Positions 1 through 8,538 of a DNA stretch of 64,000 bases are shown piece by piece. Every line of letters starts with the position of its first letter. Position 1 is the first letter of the stretch. Source of the stretch: JBBIMP01 sp037444305. GTDB taxonomy: Bacteria > Acidobacteriota > UBA6911. Under the pieces are notes generated by a model, which worked only from the letters and a program-made list of their open reading frames with translations, was not told the origin of the DNA and did not search any database. The translations under genes were made by a program, and so were the position numbers. The stretch spans positions 27,529-91,528 of the forward strand of contig JBBIMP010000019.1 in NCBI GenBank assembly GCA_037444305.1, in the 5' to 3' direction.

Positions 1-330
1 GTATTCCTGGGCGTCGCGTCGAGCCGCAACGAGTCTCCCGCCGAGGTCGGCAGGAACGCCCGGAATCTCAACATCGCCTTCCCCATGCTCCTGGACTCTG
101 ACGGGGCGCTGGCCGAAAGGCTGGGCGCCACCCACGCGCCGGCGGTCTTCATCTTTGACCCGTCCGGCGTGCTGCGCTACCGCGGGGCCATCGACAACAA
201 CAGGAAATCCGGGGAGCGCGGCCGGATCGCATACGCGGAGGATGCGCTCGAGGCGGTACTGGCGGGCAGGCCGGTTCCGCAGCCGGAAACGCGGGAATTC
301 GGCTGCAGCATCCGCCGAACTCCCGACTGA
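1..330 (+). CDS. Redoxin/thioredoxin-fold protein, C-terminal part (5' end outside window)
   Basis: The reading frame is open from base 1, so only about the last 109 residues are seen. They fit the second half of a redoxin (AhpC/TSA-like) domain: VFLGVASSRNESP, then FPMLLDSDGALAERLG, the cis-Pro loop THAPAVFIFD, and a beta hairpin GVLRYRGAIDNN. The tail ETREFGCSI resembles the end of secreted redoxin-domain proteins, in which a GCSI motif carries a C-terminal Cys. The resolving or peroxidatic Cys region lies upstream and cannot be inspected. It probably acts as a periplasmic thiol-disulfide or peroxide-handling protein. The next gene starts 12 bp downstream in the same direction. Confidence 0.75.
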   Translation, partial: VFLGVASSRNESPAEVGRNARNLNIAFPMLLDSDGALAERLGATHAPAVFIFDPSGVLRYRGAIDNNRKSGERGRIAYAEDALEAVLAGRPVPQPETREFGCSIRRTPD

Positions 331-342
331 TCCCCATTTCCC

Positions 343-1143
343 ATGGAAATCGTCAAGCGCCTGGTTGAATTCGCGACGTCGCCGGTCGGAGTCATGGCGA
401 TCCTGTTGGCCGCGGGGGTCATCCTGATCTTGCGGCGCCGTCACTTCCTGGCCGGCAGGAGGCTTCTCGCGGCCGGCGCGTTGCTGTGCGCGGTCTACAT
501 CTTCTCGCCGCTCGCGGAGGTCCTGATCTACGGCCTGGAGAAGGACTACCGTCCGCTGCTCGCCCCGGAGCCGGAATCGTCGCCGCGGCGCATCGTTGTT
601 CTGTCGGGTTACGGCGAGGAACACGCCGCCGTCCCCGTGACCAGCACCATCTCCACGGAAACCTGCTGCCGCCTCGCCGAGGGGATCCGCTTGTACCGGC
701 TCCTCCCGGGCGCCAAGCTCGTGCTCTCGGGCGGGGTGCTGCGGGAAGGGGACAAGGCCGTAGCCGGAATCATGGCGGACTTCTGCCGCCAGGCGGGGAT
801 CCCGGCCGAGGACCTGATCGTGGAGGGCGCCTCGCTGACCACCTACGAAAACCTCGTGCAGGTGCAGAAAATGCTGGAAAACGAGCCGGTGATCCTGGTG
901 ACCTCCGGCTTCGGGTTGCGCCGGGCCCTGGCGGTCGCAGGCAGGCTCGGGATGGAGGTCACCCCGGCTCCGGCCTGCCTGTGGTCGATCCAGCACCTCG
1001 GGCCGGACATGGGATGGAAGGAGTGGCTGACCACCGCCGCCGGGGGATTCGCTTATCCTTCGCTCGCGCGCCTGGTCTACATCCAGCGCGCCTGGCACGA
1101 GCACCTGGGCTACCTGTGGTACCTGCTCCTCGGCAGGCTCTGA
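343..1143 (+). CDS. YdcF/SanA/ElyC-family (DUF218) membrane-anchored protein
   Basis: 266 residues. Two hydrophobic N-terminal segments (about residues 15-32 and 42-65) precede a DUF218 domain beginning at RRIVVLSGYGEEH (about 84). Family landmarks are visible: the glycine-rich LVLSGGVL strand-loop, the TTYENLVQV segment (the conserved T.EN motif) and VILVTSGFGLRRAL. Family members (ElyC, SanA, YdcF) affect envelope integrity, and YdcF binds a nucleotide cofactor, but no substrate can be assigned here. The start lies 12 bp after the redoxin gene, suggesting cotranscription; no strong Shine-Dalgarno is seen. Confidence 0.85.
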   Translation: MEIVKRLVEFATSPVGVMAILLAAGVILILRRRHFLAGRRLLAAGALLCAVYIFSPLAEVLIYGLEKDYRPLLAPEPESSPRRIVVLSGYGEEHAAVPVTSTISTETCCRLAEGIRLYRLLPGAKLVLSGGVLREGDKAVAGIMADFCRQAGIPAEDLIVEGASLTTYENLVQVQKMLENEPVILVTSGFGLRRALAVAGRLGMEVTPAPACLWSIQHLGPDMGWKEWLTTAAGGFAYPSLARLVYIQRAWHEHLGYLWYLLLGRL

Positions 1144-1258
1144 AGCGGCCCGGGGTGGGAGGTCACCGTCCAGGGAGAGGCTTCTGCTCCGTGGGGGCTG
1201 ATCCGGCGGCATCCGAATTTGAAGAGCGCCGAGACTCGACGCTGCACGAATCCGCCAT

Positions 1259-1360
1259 TCACGTCTGCACGCCGGCGGCGGGCAGCACCCAGCGCATCAG
1301 CACGATGTAAGCGGCAAAAATTACGACAAACCAAAGCCAGTCCGGCATTTTCTTTCTCAT
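1259..1360 (-). CDS. 33-residue single-pass membrane peptide
   Basis: A short frame: charged MRKKMPDW head, a continuous hydrophobic stretch (WLWFVVIFAAYIVLM) and a short RWVLPAAGVQT tail. Two ATGs are possible (codons 1 and 5); the second has GGAAGG about 12 bp upstream, while the first directly abuts it. The W-rich positive-inside start and clean transmembrane segment make it a credible small protein, and it is the only coding-like feature between the YdcF-like gene and thiC. I cannot name a family. It lies downstream of thiC on the same strand, about 97 bp from the thiC stop codon. Confidence 0.5.
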   Translation of the reverse strand: MRKKMPDWLWFVVIFAAYIVLMRWVLPAAGVQT

Positions 1361-1456
1361 CCTTCCCATTTCACCCGATGATTCCATTCCGGGCGCCCGC
1401 TCCGGCGCTTCCGCGGCTCGAACCTGTTCCGCGGCTGCTCTCGCGGCGAAGCCCGG

Positions 1457-3220
1457 CTATACCTTCTGGTAGATCTTTCCGCCCTTTTCGAGGAACTCCC
1501 GGCTCCGCTCCTCCATGCCCTTTTCCAGGGCTTCCTCCGCGGCCACGCCGAGCTTTTCGGCATATTCCCGGACCTCCTGCGTGATCTTCATCGCGCAGAA
1601 GTGCGGTCCGCACATGCTGCAGAAATGCGCGAGCTTGGCGCCCTCTTCCGGCAGCGTCTCGTCGTGGAACTCCCGCGCGGTTTCGGGGTCCAGCGCCAAC
1701 TTGAACTGGTCTTCCCACCGGAATTCGAACCGCGCCTTTGACATGGCGTCGTCCACGGCGCGCGCGCCGGGGTGCCCCTTTGCGACATCCGCCGCGTGCG
1801 CGGCGATCCGGTAGGCGATCACGCCGTCGCGCACGTCCTTCTTGTTGGGCAGGCCCAGGTGTTCCTTCGGCGTGACGTAGCAGAGCATCGCCGTGCCGTA
1901 CCACCCGATCATGGCCGCGCCGATGGCGCTCGTGATGTGGTCGTAGCCGGGCGCGATGTCGGTGACCACCGGCCCGAGCGTGTAGAAGGGCGCCTCGTGG
2001 CAGACGGCGATCTGCCGGTCGAAGTTTTCCTTGATCCGGTGCATCGGGACGTGTCCCGGCCCCTCGATCATGACCTGGCAGTCGTGCGCCCAGGCCTTGA
2101 GCGTCAGCTCGCCCAGGGTTTCCAGCTCCGCGAACTGCGCCTCGTCGTTGGCGTCGGCCAGCGAGCCCGGACGCAGGCCGTCGCCGAGCGAAAACGCCAC
2201 GTCGTAAGCCCGCATGATCTCGCAGATTTCTTCGAATCTCGTATAGAGGAAGTTCTCCTCGTGGTGCGCCAGGCACCACTTGGCGAGGATCGAGCCGCCG
2301 CGGCTCACGATGCCCGTGACCCGTTTCGCCGTCAGGGGAACATGCCGCAGCCTGACGCCCGCGTGGATCGTGAAGTAATCGACCCCCTGCTCGGCCTGCT
2401 CTATGAGCGTGTCCCGGTAAATGTCCCAGCCGAGCTCCTCCGCCCGTCCCTCGACCTTTTCCAGCGCCTGGTAGATGGGAACCGTCCCGATCGGCACGGG
2501 GGAATTCCGGATGATCCATTCCCGCGTCTCGTGGATGTTCTTCCCGGTGGATAGGTCCATGACCGTGTCCGAGCCCCAGCGGATCGCCCAGGCCATCTTC
2601 TCGACCTCCTCTTCGATGGAGGACGCCACGACCGAGTTCCCGATGTTGGCGTTTATCTTGACCAGGAAGTTCCTGCCGATGGCCATCGGCTCGCTTTCGG
2701 GGTGGTTGATGTTCGCCGGGATGATCGCCCGCCCGCGGGCCACTTCGCCGCGGACGAATTCCGGGTCGAGGGCTTCGCGCAGGGCGACGAACTCCATCTC
2801 CGGCGTGACGATCCCTTTGCGCGCGTAGTGCATCTGGGTGACGTTTCCGCGGCCGCGCAGCACCTGCCGCGGCTTCGGCAGCGGCGTGCCGGGGTCGCTG
2901 TGGCCGGGCACGGGCCGGTAGCTGGGCTCGAAGCGATCGTATTCGCCGCGGCCGAGGATCCACTGTTTTCTGACCTCGGAGAGTCCCGCGCGGAGATCGA
3001 TCCTGGCCGCAGGATCGGTGTAGGGCCCGGAGGTGTCATAAAGGCGGATGGGAGGGTTGTTCTCCAGCCGGCCGTCGGCCCGCCTCGAGGGCTGCAGGAG
3101 GATTTCCCTCATGGGCACCCGGATGCCGCCCGGTCCGTCCACGTATACCTTTCTGGATCCGGGAAGCGGGCCCCGGTTGGCGATCTCCACGTGCGGTTCC
3201 GCGTTGGAGTCATGACGCAT
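1457..3220 (-). CDS. thiC: Phosphomethylpyrimidine synthase ThiC
   Basis: 587 residues. Radical-SAM enzyme converting aminoimidazole ribotide to HMP-phosphate for thiamine pyrimidine synthesis. The C-terminal cluster motif CSMCGPHFCAMK supplies the CX2CX4C ligands for the [4Fe-4S] cluster. Other ThiC landmarks are GNVTQMHYARKGI, NINHPESEPMAIG, DLSTGKNIHETREW, SRGGSI, IEGPGHVPMH and the ITSAIGAAMIGWYGTAMLCYV region. The start was chosen at MRHDSNAE, preceded by GAGAGG 8 bp upstream; an in-frame 28-residue extension is possible but has no family support. No TPP riboswitch (THI-box) pattern could be found by eye in the 180 bp upstream. Confidence 0.97.
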   Translation of the reverse strand: MRHDSNAEPHVEIANRGPLPGSRKVYVDGPGGIRVPMREILLQPSRRADGRLENNPPIRLYDTSGPYTDPAARIDLRAGLSEVRKQWILGRGEYDRFEPSYRPVPGHSDPGTPLPKPRQVLRGRGNVTQMHYARKGIVTPEMEFVALREALDPEFVRGEVARGRAIIPANINHPESEPMAIGRNFLVKINANIGNSVVASSIEEEVEKMAWAIRWGSDTVMDLSTGKNIHETREWIIRNSPVPIGTVPIYQALEKVEGRAEELGWDIYRDTLIEQAEQGVDYFTIHAGVRLRHVPLTAKRVTGIVSRGGSILAKWCLAHHEENFLYTRFEEICEIMRAYDVAFSLGDGLRPGSLADANDEAQFAELETLGELTLKAWAHDCQVMIEGPGHVPMHRIKENFDRQIAVCHEAPFYTLGPVVTDIAPGYDHITSAIGAAMIGWYGTAMLCYVTPKEHLGLPNKKDVRDGVIAYRIAAHAADVAKGHPGARAVDDAMSKARFEFRWEDQFKLALDPETAREFHDETLPEEGAKLAHFCSMCGPHFCAMKITQEVREYAEKLGVAAEEALEKGMEERSREFLEKGGKIYQKV

Positions 3221-3401
3221 GAAACGACCTCTCAAAACCTGATGCACAGCGGCGCGCCCGCGGCGCGCACAGACATTTTTGCAGAACAGCCCCCAAATTT
3301 CCATGCATCACTGCAGCGGCGCTGGAGTCACATGCGTTTTGACGAGATCCTGTGCTGCTGTATCTGCCAATCCTGCGGGGGTTCCACCAATGCGGGGAAA
3401 T

Positions 3402-4397
3402 TCAACGGATCGAAGCCGATTCGTAGAGGAGCGTGGCGAATGCCTCGAAGTTTTCCCACTGCCGGTATTCGGAGAGGTTGCCCTGCGCGAGGTAGCTTCT
3501 CAGGCTTCGGCCCGCCGCCGCCGCCCTGAAGGCTTCCGTCCGCATCCTGAGGGCCGCCTCCAGGGTGTCCTTCATCTCCTGCAGGTTCGACAGCGGCCCC
3601 CTGCCGGGGACCACGAGCACCAGCTCCTCGAGGGTTTTCTCCTCCGGCGACGGCTTGGAGGGATCCGGTTTCGGCTGCGGCATCGCCGATTTCAGAATGG
3701 GCACCAGGTCGACAGCCTGCCTCAGCCCGTCCACCCAGCCGGCGGCACTGCCTCCCTGCGCCACATCGATTTCCGGAAAGGCCCGCGGGGTGAAAAGTTC
3801 CCCGGCATGCAGGACCTTGTCGGCCGGCAGGAACACAACCACGTCGGCCGCGGTCCTGGCCCGGTGGCGCAGGGCGACGATTCTCACTTCCACCCCGGCG
3901 GGAAAGAGCCTCATCTGGCGTTCGAAGGCGAAACGGGGGCTCGGCCCCGCGGGCCTGATCCTCGCCTCCACGACACGCTCATTCGCCTCCGGCGGCCCGA
4001 AAAGCTCCTCCCTCTTCACGGGGTAGAGCATGCTTTCCATCGCCTCGCTCAGGATGAGCGCCGCGCCCGATTTCAGGAGCGACTGCCCGGCGCCGGCCCT
4101 GACCGCCGAAGGCCCGGTGGCGACCACCCACCGCACGGTGCCGCCGCCCGATCTGCCGGCATCACCCGGCAGCCAGGAATGATCGGCATCAGGCGGCGGA
4201 TCTATGAACAGCGCCCCCTCGCGGGTGACCACGGCCCCCATGGCGGGGAGTCCGGCGGCGGGAGGCATGTAATGATAATGGTCGGTCAGCTTCTGCAGTC
4301 CTGCGGAAACCGGCGTCGAGGGCAGGCCCGCGGCCGCAAGCACGCAGGCCGCGGCGGCGAGCATACCGGCCCGGATCAAAGAGTTCAGTGCAGCCAT
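3402..4397 (-). CDS. Secreted metallo-beta-lactamase-fold protein lacking all metal ligands
   Basis: 331 residues with a signal peptide (AAAACVLAAAGLPSTPVSA, cleavage near 32). The order of segments matches MBL hydrolases: an LTDHYHYMPP start, GAVVTREGALFIDPPP (the usual .GLLVD strand), then VVATGPSAVRAGAG where active members have THxHxDHxGGN, VVVFLPADKVLHAGELF where they have a G-D-L-F loop, and VPGRGP where they have PGHGP. Thus the HxHxDH motif, the bridging Asp and the last His are all replaced, so zinc-dependent hydrolysis is unlikely. It may be a binding or structural pseudoenzyme. It overlaps the upstream hydrolase gene by 13 bp, indicating cotranscription. Confidence 0.7.
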   Translation of the reverse strand: MAALNSLIRAGMLAAAACVLAAAGLPSTPVSAGLQKLTDHYHYMPPAAGLPAMGAVVTREGALFIDPPPDADHSWLPGDAGRSGGGTVRWVVATGPSAVRAGAGQSLLKSGAALILSEAMESMLYPVKREELFGPPEANERVVEARIRPAGPSPRFAFERQMRLFPAGVEVRIVALRHRARTAADVVVFLPADKVLHAGELFTPRAFPEIDVAQGGSAAGWVDGLRQAVDLVPILKSAMPQPKPDPSKPSPEEKTLEELVLVVPGRGPLSNLQEMKDTLEAALRMRTEAFRAAAAGRSLRSYLAQGNLSEYRQWENFEAFATLLYESASIR

Positions 4398-5020
4398 CGG
4401 CTTAGGAATCCCGCCACGAGGGTTTCGACCCTCTCCAGTTGCCCGGCAAAGAAATGATCCGCTCCCTCCACCAACTGGAGTTCTGCTTCTCCCGGCAGTC
4501 GGCTTCGTATCTGTTCGACGCTGTTCGGGGAGCAGAACTCGTCGTATTCTCCCACCACCAGCAGGATCGGTTTCCTGCAGGACTGCAGAAACCCGAAATC
4601 ATAGTGGCTCAGGGGCGCACCCAGGCCGACCAGTGCCGCGACCCGCGGGTCTGCGCTGCCGGCCGTCAATCCCACCCAGGCGCCGAAGGAGTAGCCTATC
4701 ACGATCAGGGGTAGTCGGGGAAACCTGCCTGAAAGCCAATCGATTGCCGCCAGGACATCTTCCTGCTCGCCCGGGCCGCCGTCGTGCTCCCCGGTGCTTC
4801 CGCCCACTCCGCGGAAGTTGAACCGCAGCGCGGCCGCCCCGGCCTTCACCGCCGCGATGCCGGCGCGGTAGATGACCCTGTTGTCCATGGTTCCGCCGAA
4901 CTGCGGGTGCGGGTGGCAGAGAACCGTCCCGGCCCTCGTCTCCGTTCTCCTCGGCAGCCTGAGAGCCGCCTCGAGATGGCCGGTCTCCGTCTCGATCATG
5001 AAACAGCCTCTGTCATTCAT
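4385..5020 (-). CDS. Alpha/beta hydrolase (COG2945-like)
   Basis: 211 residues. Typical of short cytoplasmic alpha/beta hydrolases: the oxyanion-side HPHPQFGGTMDN motif, RFNFRGVGGSTGEHDGG, the nucleophile elbow GYSFGAW, the acid near VVGEYDEFCSP and the catalytic His in VEGADHFF. The substrate is unknown; family members are often annotated as esterases or acyl-peptide hydrolase-like. The start at 5020 has GAGGAA 11 bp upstream. An internal ATG at 4999 (MIETETGH) with AGAGGC in front is nearly as likely. It lies 14 bp after the cbiO stop on the same strand. Confidence 0.85.
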   Translation of the reverse strand: MNDRGCFMIETETGHLEAALRLPRRTETRAGTVLCHPHPQFGGTMDNRVIYRAGIAAVKAGAAALRFNFRGVGGSTGEHDGGPGEQEDVLAAIDWLSGRFPRLPLIVIGYSFGAWVGLTAGSADPRVAALVGLGAPLSHYDFGFLQSCRKPILLVVGEYDEFCSPNSVEQIRSRLPGEAELQLVEGADHFFAGQLERVETLVAGFLSRWLH

Positions 5021-5034
5021 TGCCGGTGGATTCC

Positions 5035-5784
5035 TCAGGCCTGGCTCGCCTGCCTGTGCTGGAGGCTGAGCGGCACCTCCAGCCCGTGGGCCTCCATCAG
5101 GCGCTCATCCGCCAGCAGGCTCAGGCTGTCGCCGTCGGCGACCACCCGGCCGCCGTCCATGACCACGGTCCGCGGGCAGAGGCTCACGACCATTTCGAGG
5201 TCATGGGTTCCGACGACGAGCGTCGTGACAAGCTCCGAGAGCAGCTCTATCAGGTGTTTCCGGTTGCGGGGGTCCAGGTTGCTGGTGGGTTCATCCAGCG
5301 CCAGGATGTCCGGCCGCATCACCAGCACCGTCGCCAGGGCGACGCGCTTGCGCTCGCCCAGGCTGAGGTGGTGGGAGGAGCGTCCGCCGATGGATTGATC
5401 CAGTCCCACATCCTGGAGAGCCCTCAGTATCCGTCCGGGGATCTCCGCCGGCGGGACCCCCAGGTTCAACGGCCCGAAAGCGATGTCCTCCTTCACGGTG
5501 GGACAGAAAAGCTGATCGTTCGGGTCCTGGAAAACCAGCCCCACCTGGCGGCGGATCAGCCGGATGTCGCCCCCGTCCACCGGCTGGCCCATGATGCGCA
5601 CCATGCCGCTGCCGGTGAGCACGGCGTTGAGGTGCAGCAGCAGGGTGGATTTGCCGGCTCCGCTGGGCCCCACGATCGCCACCCGTTCGCCGTGGCGGAT
5701 ATCCAGGTCGACGTCGTCGAGCGCGCGCGTCCCGTCGGGATAGGAGTATTTGAGCCGTGTGATGCGGATCGCGTATTCGTTCAT
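5035..5784 (-). CDS. cbiO: Cobalt/nickel ECF transporter ATPase CbiO
   Basis: 249-residue ABC ATPase. Walker A GPSGAGKST, Q-loop VFQDPNDQLF, ECF-specific TVKEDIAFGPLNLG, signature LSLGERKRVALA, Walker B ILALDEPTSNLD and H-loop VVGTHDLEM are all intact. The Q-loop form FQDPNDQ and the VxEDIAFGP segment are characteristic of ECF energising subunits. The start codon overlaps the cbiQ stop (ATGA), which fixes the start despite an open frame upstream. It pairs with CbiQ and CbiM encoded immediately upstream to drive Co2+ or Ni2+ uptake. Confidence 0.95.
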   Translation of the reverse strand: MNEYAIRITRLKYSYPDGTRALDDVDLDIRHGERVAIVGPSGAGKSTLLLHLNAVLTGSGMVRIMGQPVDGGDIRLIRRQVGLVFQDPNDQLFCPTVKEDIAFGPLNLGVPPAEIPGRILRALQDVGLDQSIGGRSSHHLSLGERKRVALATVLVMRPDILALDEPTSNLDPRNRKHLIELLSELVTTLVVGTHDLEMVVSLCPRTVVMDGGRVVADGDSLSLLADERLMEAHGLEVPLSLQHRQASQA

Positions 5785-6500
5785 GGCTTCCATCCGAAGG
5801 CCAGGCATATGAAAGCCGTGACAGCGACGAGAAAAACCGGATCCCGCCAGGTAAACCGGCCCGGCCTCATTACCGGAAAATCGTGCGCGTAGCCTCTGGC
5901 GAGCATCGCCTGGTAGGTGCGCTCGCCGCGCTCGAACGACCTGAGCAGCAACGAGCCCAGCATCGAGCCCAGGACCTTCAGCTCCGCCGCCGCCGGGCCG
6001 CGGCCCACCCTCCGGCAATCGCGCGCCTGCCGCATGCGCAGAACCTCGTCCAGCAGCACGAAAAGATATCTGTAGAGAAAGCCCAGGTTCATAACGATCA
6101 CCCGCGGGCATCCAAGCCGGCGCAGCCCGCGGAGCAGCTCGGCAAAACCGGTGGTGTTGGTCATGAGCACCAGGAAGCCCAGGCACAGGAAGGCCCGCAT
6201 CAGGAGCGTGAGCAGCCGCTGCGTGGCCTGTTCCCCTCCCAGCGCCGCGGCGAGCCCCGCCAGCAGGACGAACGGGAGAATCAGGAGCGTGCGCCCCAGG
6301 ACATAAGCCGGCGGAATCTGGGAGACGCCGATCAGGATGGCCGTCAGGAGAAAGAAGACGAAAAAATTCCAGCCCGCTCCGGGGGGGATCAGCAGGACTG
6401 CGCTCACCAGAGCCGTGAACCCGAGGATCTTGGTGCGCGCCTCGAGCCCGTGCAGGGGCGAGTCGAGGTTCGAGTATCTGTCCAGAAAGCCGTGCTTCAT
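5781..6500 (-). CDS. cbiQ: ECF transporter transmembrane subunit CbiQ
   Basis: 239 residues with several hydrophobic segments and the EcfT coupling signatures. MRQARDCRR matches the first Ala-Arg-Gly-like coupling motif, and RSFERGERTYQAMLARGY is the conserved second motif that contacts the ATPase. The N-terminus (FLDRYSNLDSPLHGLEARTK) is the typical CbiQ start: D-x-xSPLHxLDPRxK. Both ends overlap neighbours by 4 bp (ATGA with cbiM upstream and cbiO downstream), so translation is coupled. Confidence 0.95.
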   Translation of the reverse strand: MKHGFLDRYSNLDSPLHGLEARTKILGFTALVSAVLLIPPGAGWNFFVFFLLTAILIGVSQIPPAYVLGRTLLILPFVLLAGLAAALGGEQATQRLLTLLMRAFLCLGFLVLMTNTTGFAELLRGLRRLGCPRVIVMNLGFLYRYLFVLLDEVLRMRQARDCRRVGRGPAAAELKVLGSMLGSLLLRSFERGERTYQAMLARGYAHDFPVMRPGRFTWRDPVFLVAVTAFICLAFGWKP

Positions 6501-7405
6501 TGCCTGTGTCCGTGGCCTCGGCCAAGGCGCACGGCCAGCCAGGCCGCGGCCATTACGCCGATGATGAAGACCGCGAGGCCCATGTATTCCAGCAGGCGCC
6601 CGGAGGCCGGCATGACCGTGGCCGTACCCCGCTCGCCCGCAGGGCCGAGCACCGCCTCGAGGACCGTTTCCAGCGGATCCGGCAGGTCCGAGCCCGCTCC
6701 CAGCACGAAGATTCCGAAGGGGACCGCCACCAGGAGCAGAGCGCCCGCCCAGTCCGCAATCCCTATCCGGACCGAGGCGCCCTCCTTCAACAGCTCCGGC
6801 CGGACGCGCGCGAGGAAGGAGATCACCGCCGCCGTCAGGCCGCCCTCGGCTATCCCGATGATCGCGTGATAGCCCGCCATCGCGGGCAGCCCGACCGCGA
6901 GCGGGATGGCATTCGATATGGACAGTTGGAGGCTGCAGGAAACCGCCGGGAGCATCATGGAAATCCAGCCCGCGGCGAACCCGGCGGTCACGGCGCGCAT
7001 CCCCGTTTTACGTTCCCGGGCCAGCAGGCGATGGACCGCGTAGCCGGAAAAGACCGGGACCGCGCCGATGTTGAATATATTGGCCCCCAGGGCCACCAAT
7101 CCCCCGTCCTGCATGAACAGGGCCTGTGCGATGACCACGGTGGCCATGCAGAGGAAACCGGCGATGGGGCCCAGCAGGATGCCGAGCAGCGCACCGCCCA
7201 CGAGGTGCCCCGAGGTGCCGCCGAATACCGGAAAGTTGAGCAGCTGAGCCGCGAACACGAAAGCGGAAAGTACACCCATGAGCGGGATGGCTCTGGCGGC
7301 CGCATCGTAGCTGTGTCGCCTGGCGGCGAAAAAAACGCTGCCCGCCGAGACCACATTCAGCAGGACTGCGATCCGGTTCGCGAGGAATCCGTCCGGTATG
7401 TGCAT
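6497..7405 (-). CDS. cbiM: Cobalt/nickel substrate-binding membrane subunit CbiM fused to a PDGLE/CbiN-like tail
   Basis: 302 residues. The MHIPDGFL N-terminus is diagnostic: the amino group and His2 coordinate Co2+ or Ni2+. The core ends near residue 205 with multiple transmembrane helices (HLVGGALLG, GANIFNIGAVPVF, MAGYHAIIGIAEGG). Residues about 220-302 form an appended part with one helix, the motif SDLPDPLETVLE (a variant of the PDGLE box) and a last helix, replacing a separate CbiN. Metal choice (Co or Ni) cannot be decided by sequence alone. No cobalamin riboswitch was recognised in the 107 bp upstream. Confidence 0.93.
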   Translation of the reverse strand: MHIPDGFLANRIAVLLNVVSAGSVFFAARRHSYDAAARAIPLMGVLSAFVFAAQLLNFPVFGGTSGHLVGGALLGILLGPIAGFLCMATVVIAQALFMQDGGLVALGANIFNIGAVPVFSGYAVHRLLARERKTGMRAVTAGFAAGWISMMLPAVSCSLQLSISNAIPLAVGLPAMAGYHAIIGIAEGGLTAAVISFLARVRPELLKEGASVRIGIADWAGALLLVAVPFGIFVLGAGSDLPDPLETVLEAVLGPAGERGTATVMPASGRLLEYMGLAVFIIGVMAAAWLAVRLGRGHGHRQ

Positions 7406-7512
7406 GGCGGGGAAATTCTAAACCAAATGTTGAGGCCGGCCCATGAAATTGTGGTCATCGGAACCGCAGACCGATCCCCTTGGAAATCCTCAAGGAAAGA
7501 GCTCCCGCCGGA

Positions 7513-8538
7513 TCACAGAACGAGCTCGGCCATGGTACGCAGGGCGCCGATCTCCGGAGTGCTGCAGATCAGCGTGGTCACGCCGGCATCGCGCCAGGTG
7601 GAAATCCGCTCGGCGATCCTCTCCGGCGGCCCGCAGAGCGCGACCTCGTCCACCAAGGCGTCGGGCACCGCGGCGGCGGCCTCCGCGTGCTTGCCGTCGA
7701 GGAAGAGCTCCTGGATCTTCCCCGCGGCTTCTTCGTATCCGTAGCGGCACACGAGATTGTAGTAGAAATTGCGGTTCCTGGCGCCCATGGCCCCGATATA
7801 GAAGGCCATCGCCGGCTTGACGCTGTTGCGGCAGGCCGTGACGTCCGCTCCCACGGCCACGTTCACCGTCGGCGCGATATCGAAGGCCCCGCCGGCCTTC
7901 GCCGGGCCCGCCTGAGCGAAGCCTTCGTCGAGCGAGGGCTTGAAGACGTCGAACCGTTTTGGCGAGAAGAAGATCGGGAGCCAGCCGTCGGCGATTTCGG
8001 CCGTCAAGGCCACATTCTTGGGTCCGTTGGCCGCAAGGTAGATGGGGATGCCTGATCTCAGCGGTTTGAACTGCAGCTTGAGCGGGATCCCCAGCCCGGT
8101 CCCGCCCCTCAGGGGGACGTCGTAGTACTCGCCGTGGAATTCCAGCGGTTTCCTCCGCTCGAGTATGGTGCGGACGACGTGGACATACTCCCTGGTCCGC
8201 TGGAGCGGCTGGCCGAACGGGATGCCGTGCCACCCTTCCACCACTTGCGGTCCGGATACTCCGAATCCGAGCAGAACCCTCCCGCCGGTGAGCTGATCGA
8301 GCGTGGCCGCCGTCATGGCGGCGTTGGCGGGGGTTCGAGCCGGGATCTGCATGATGGCGGTCCCGACATTGATCCGGGCGGTCTTGGCCGCCAGCCACGT
8401 CAGCACGGTCACGCAATCGGAGCCCCAGGCTTCGGCCGCCCACACCGAGTGAAAGCCCAGGCGATCGGCTTCGCAGGCCAGCTCGAAATGAAGCGCGGGA
8501 TTCGAGGTCCAATAGCCGAGGTTCAGCGCGAGTCTCAT
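7513..8538 (-). CDS. LLM-class F420-dependent oxidoreductase
   Basis: 341 residues. Bacterial luciferase-like monooxygenase fold: N-terminal MRLALNLGYWTSNP, AEAWGSDCVTVLTWLAAKT, the cis-peptide region GTAIMQIPARTPANAAMTAATLDQLTGGR split over strand 3, GFGVSGPQVVEGWHG, and C-terminal LICSTPEIGALRTMAEL. These features match the F420-using branch (TIGR03559/TIGR03564-like) rather than FMN luciferases, though cofactor use is inferred. An excellent AAGGAG lies 6 bp before the ATG. The reaction is unknown. Confidence 0.9.
   Translation of the reverse strand: MRLALNLGYWTSNPALHFELACEADRLGFHSVWAAEAWGSDCVTVLTWLAAKTARINVGTAIMQIPARTPANAAMTAATLDQLTGGRVLLGFGVSGPQVVEGWHGIPFGQPLQRTREYVHVVRTILERRKPLEFHGEYYDVPLRGGTGLGIPLKLQFKPLRSGIPIYLAANGPKNVALTAEIADGWLPIFFSPKRFDVFKPSLDEGFAQAGPAKAGGAFDIAPTVNVAVGADVTACRNSVKPAMAFYIGAMGARNRNFYYNLVCRYGYEEAAGKIQELFLDGKHAEAAAAVPDALVDEVALCGPPERIAERISTWRDAGVTTLICSTPEIGALRTMAELVL

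Noticed and set aside
3221..3401. Possible TPP riboswitch before thiC
   Set aside because: Searched by eye on the minus strand for CTGAGA and ACCTGATCTGGATAATG-like cores; none found.
7406..7512. Possible cobalamin or Ni/Co riboswitch before cbiM
   Set aside because: Only 107 bp, and no B12-box or czcD-type pattern.
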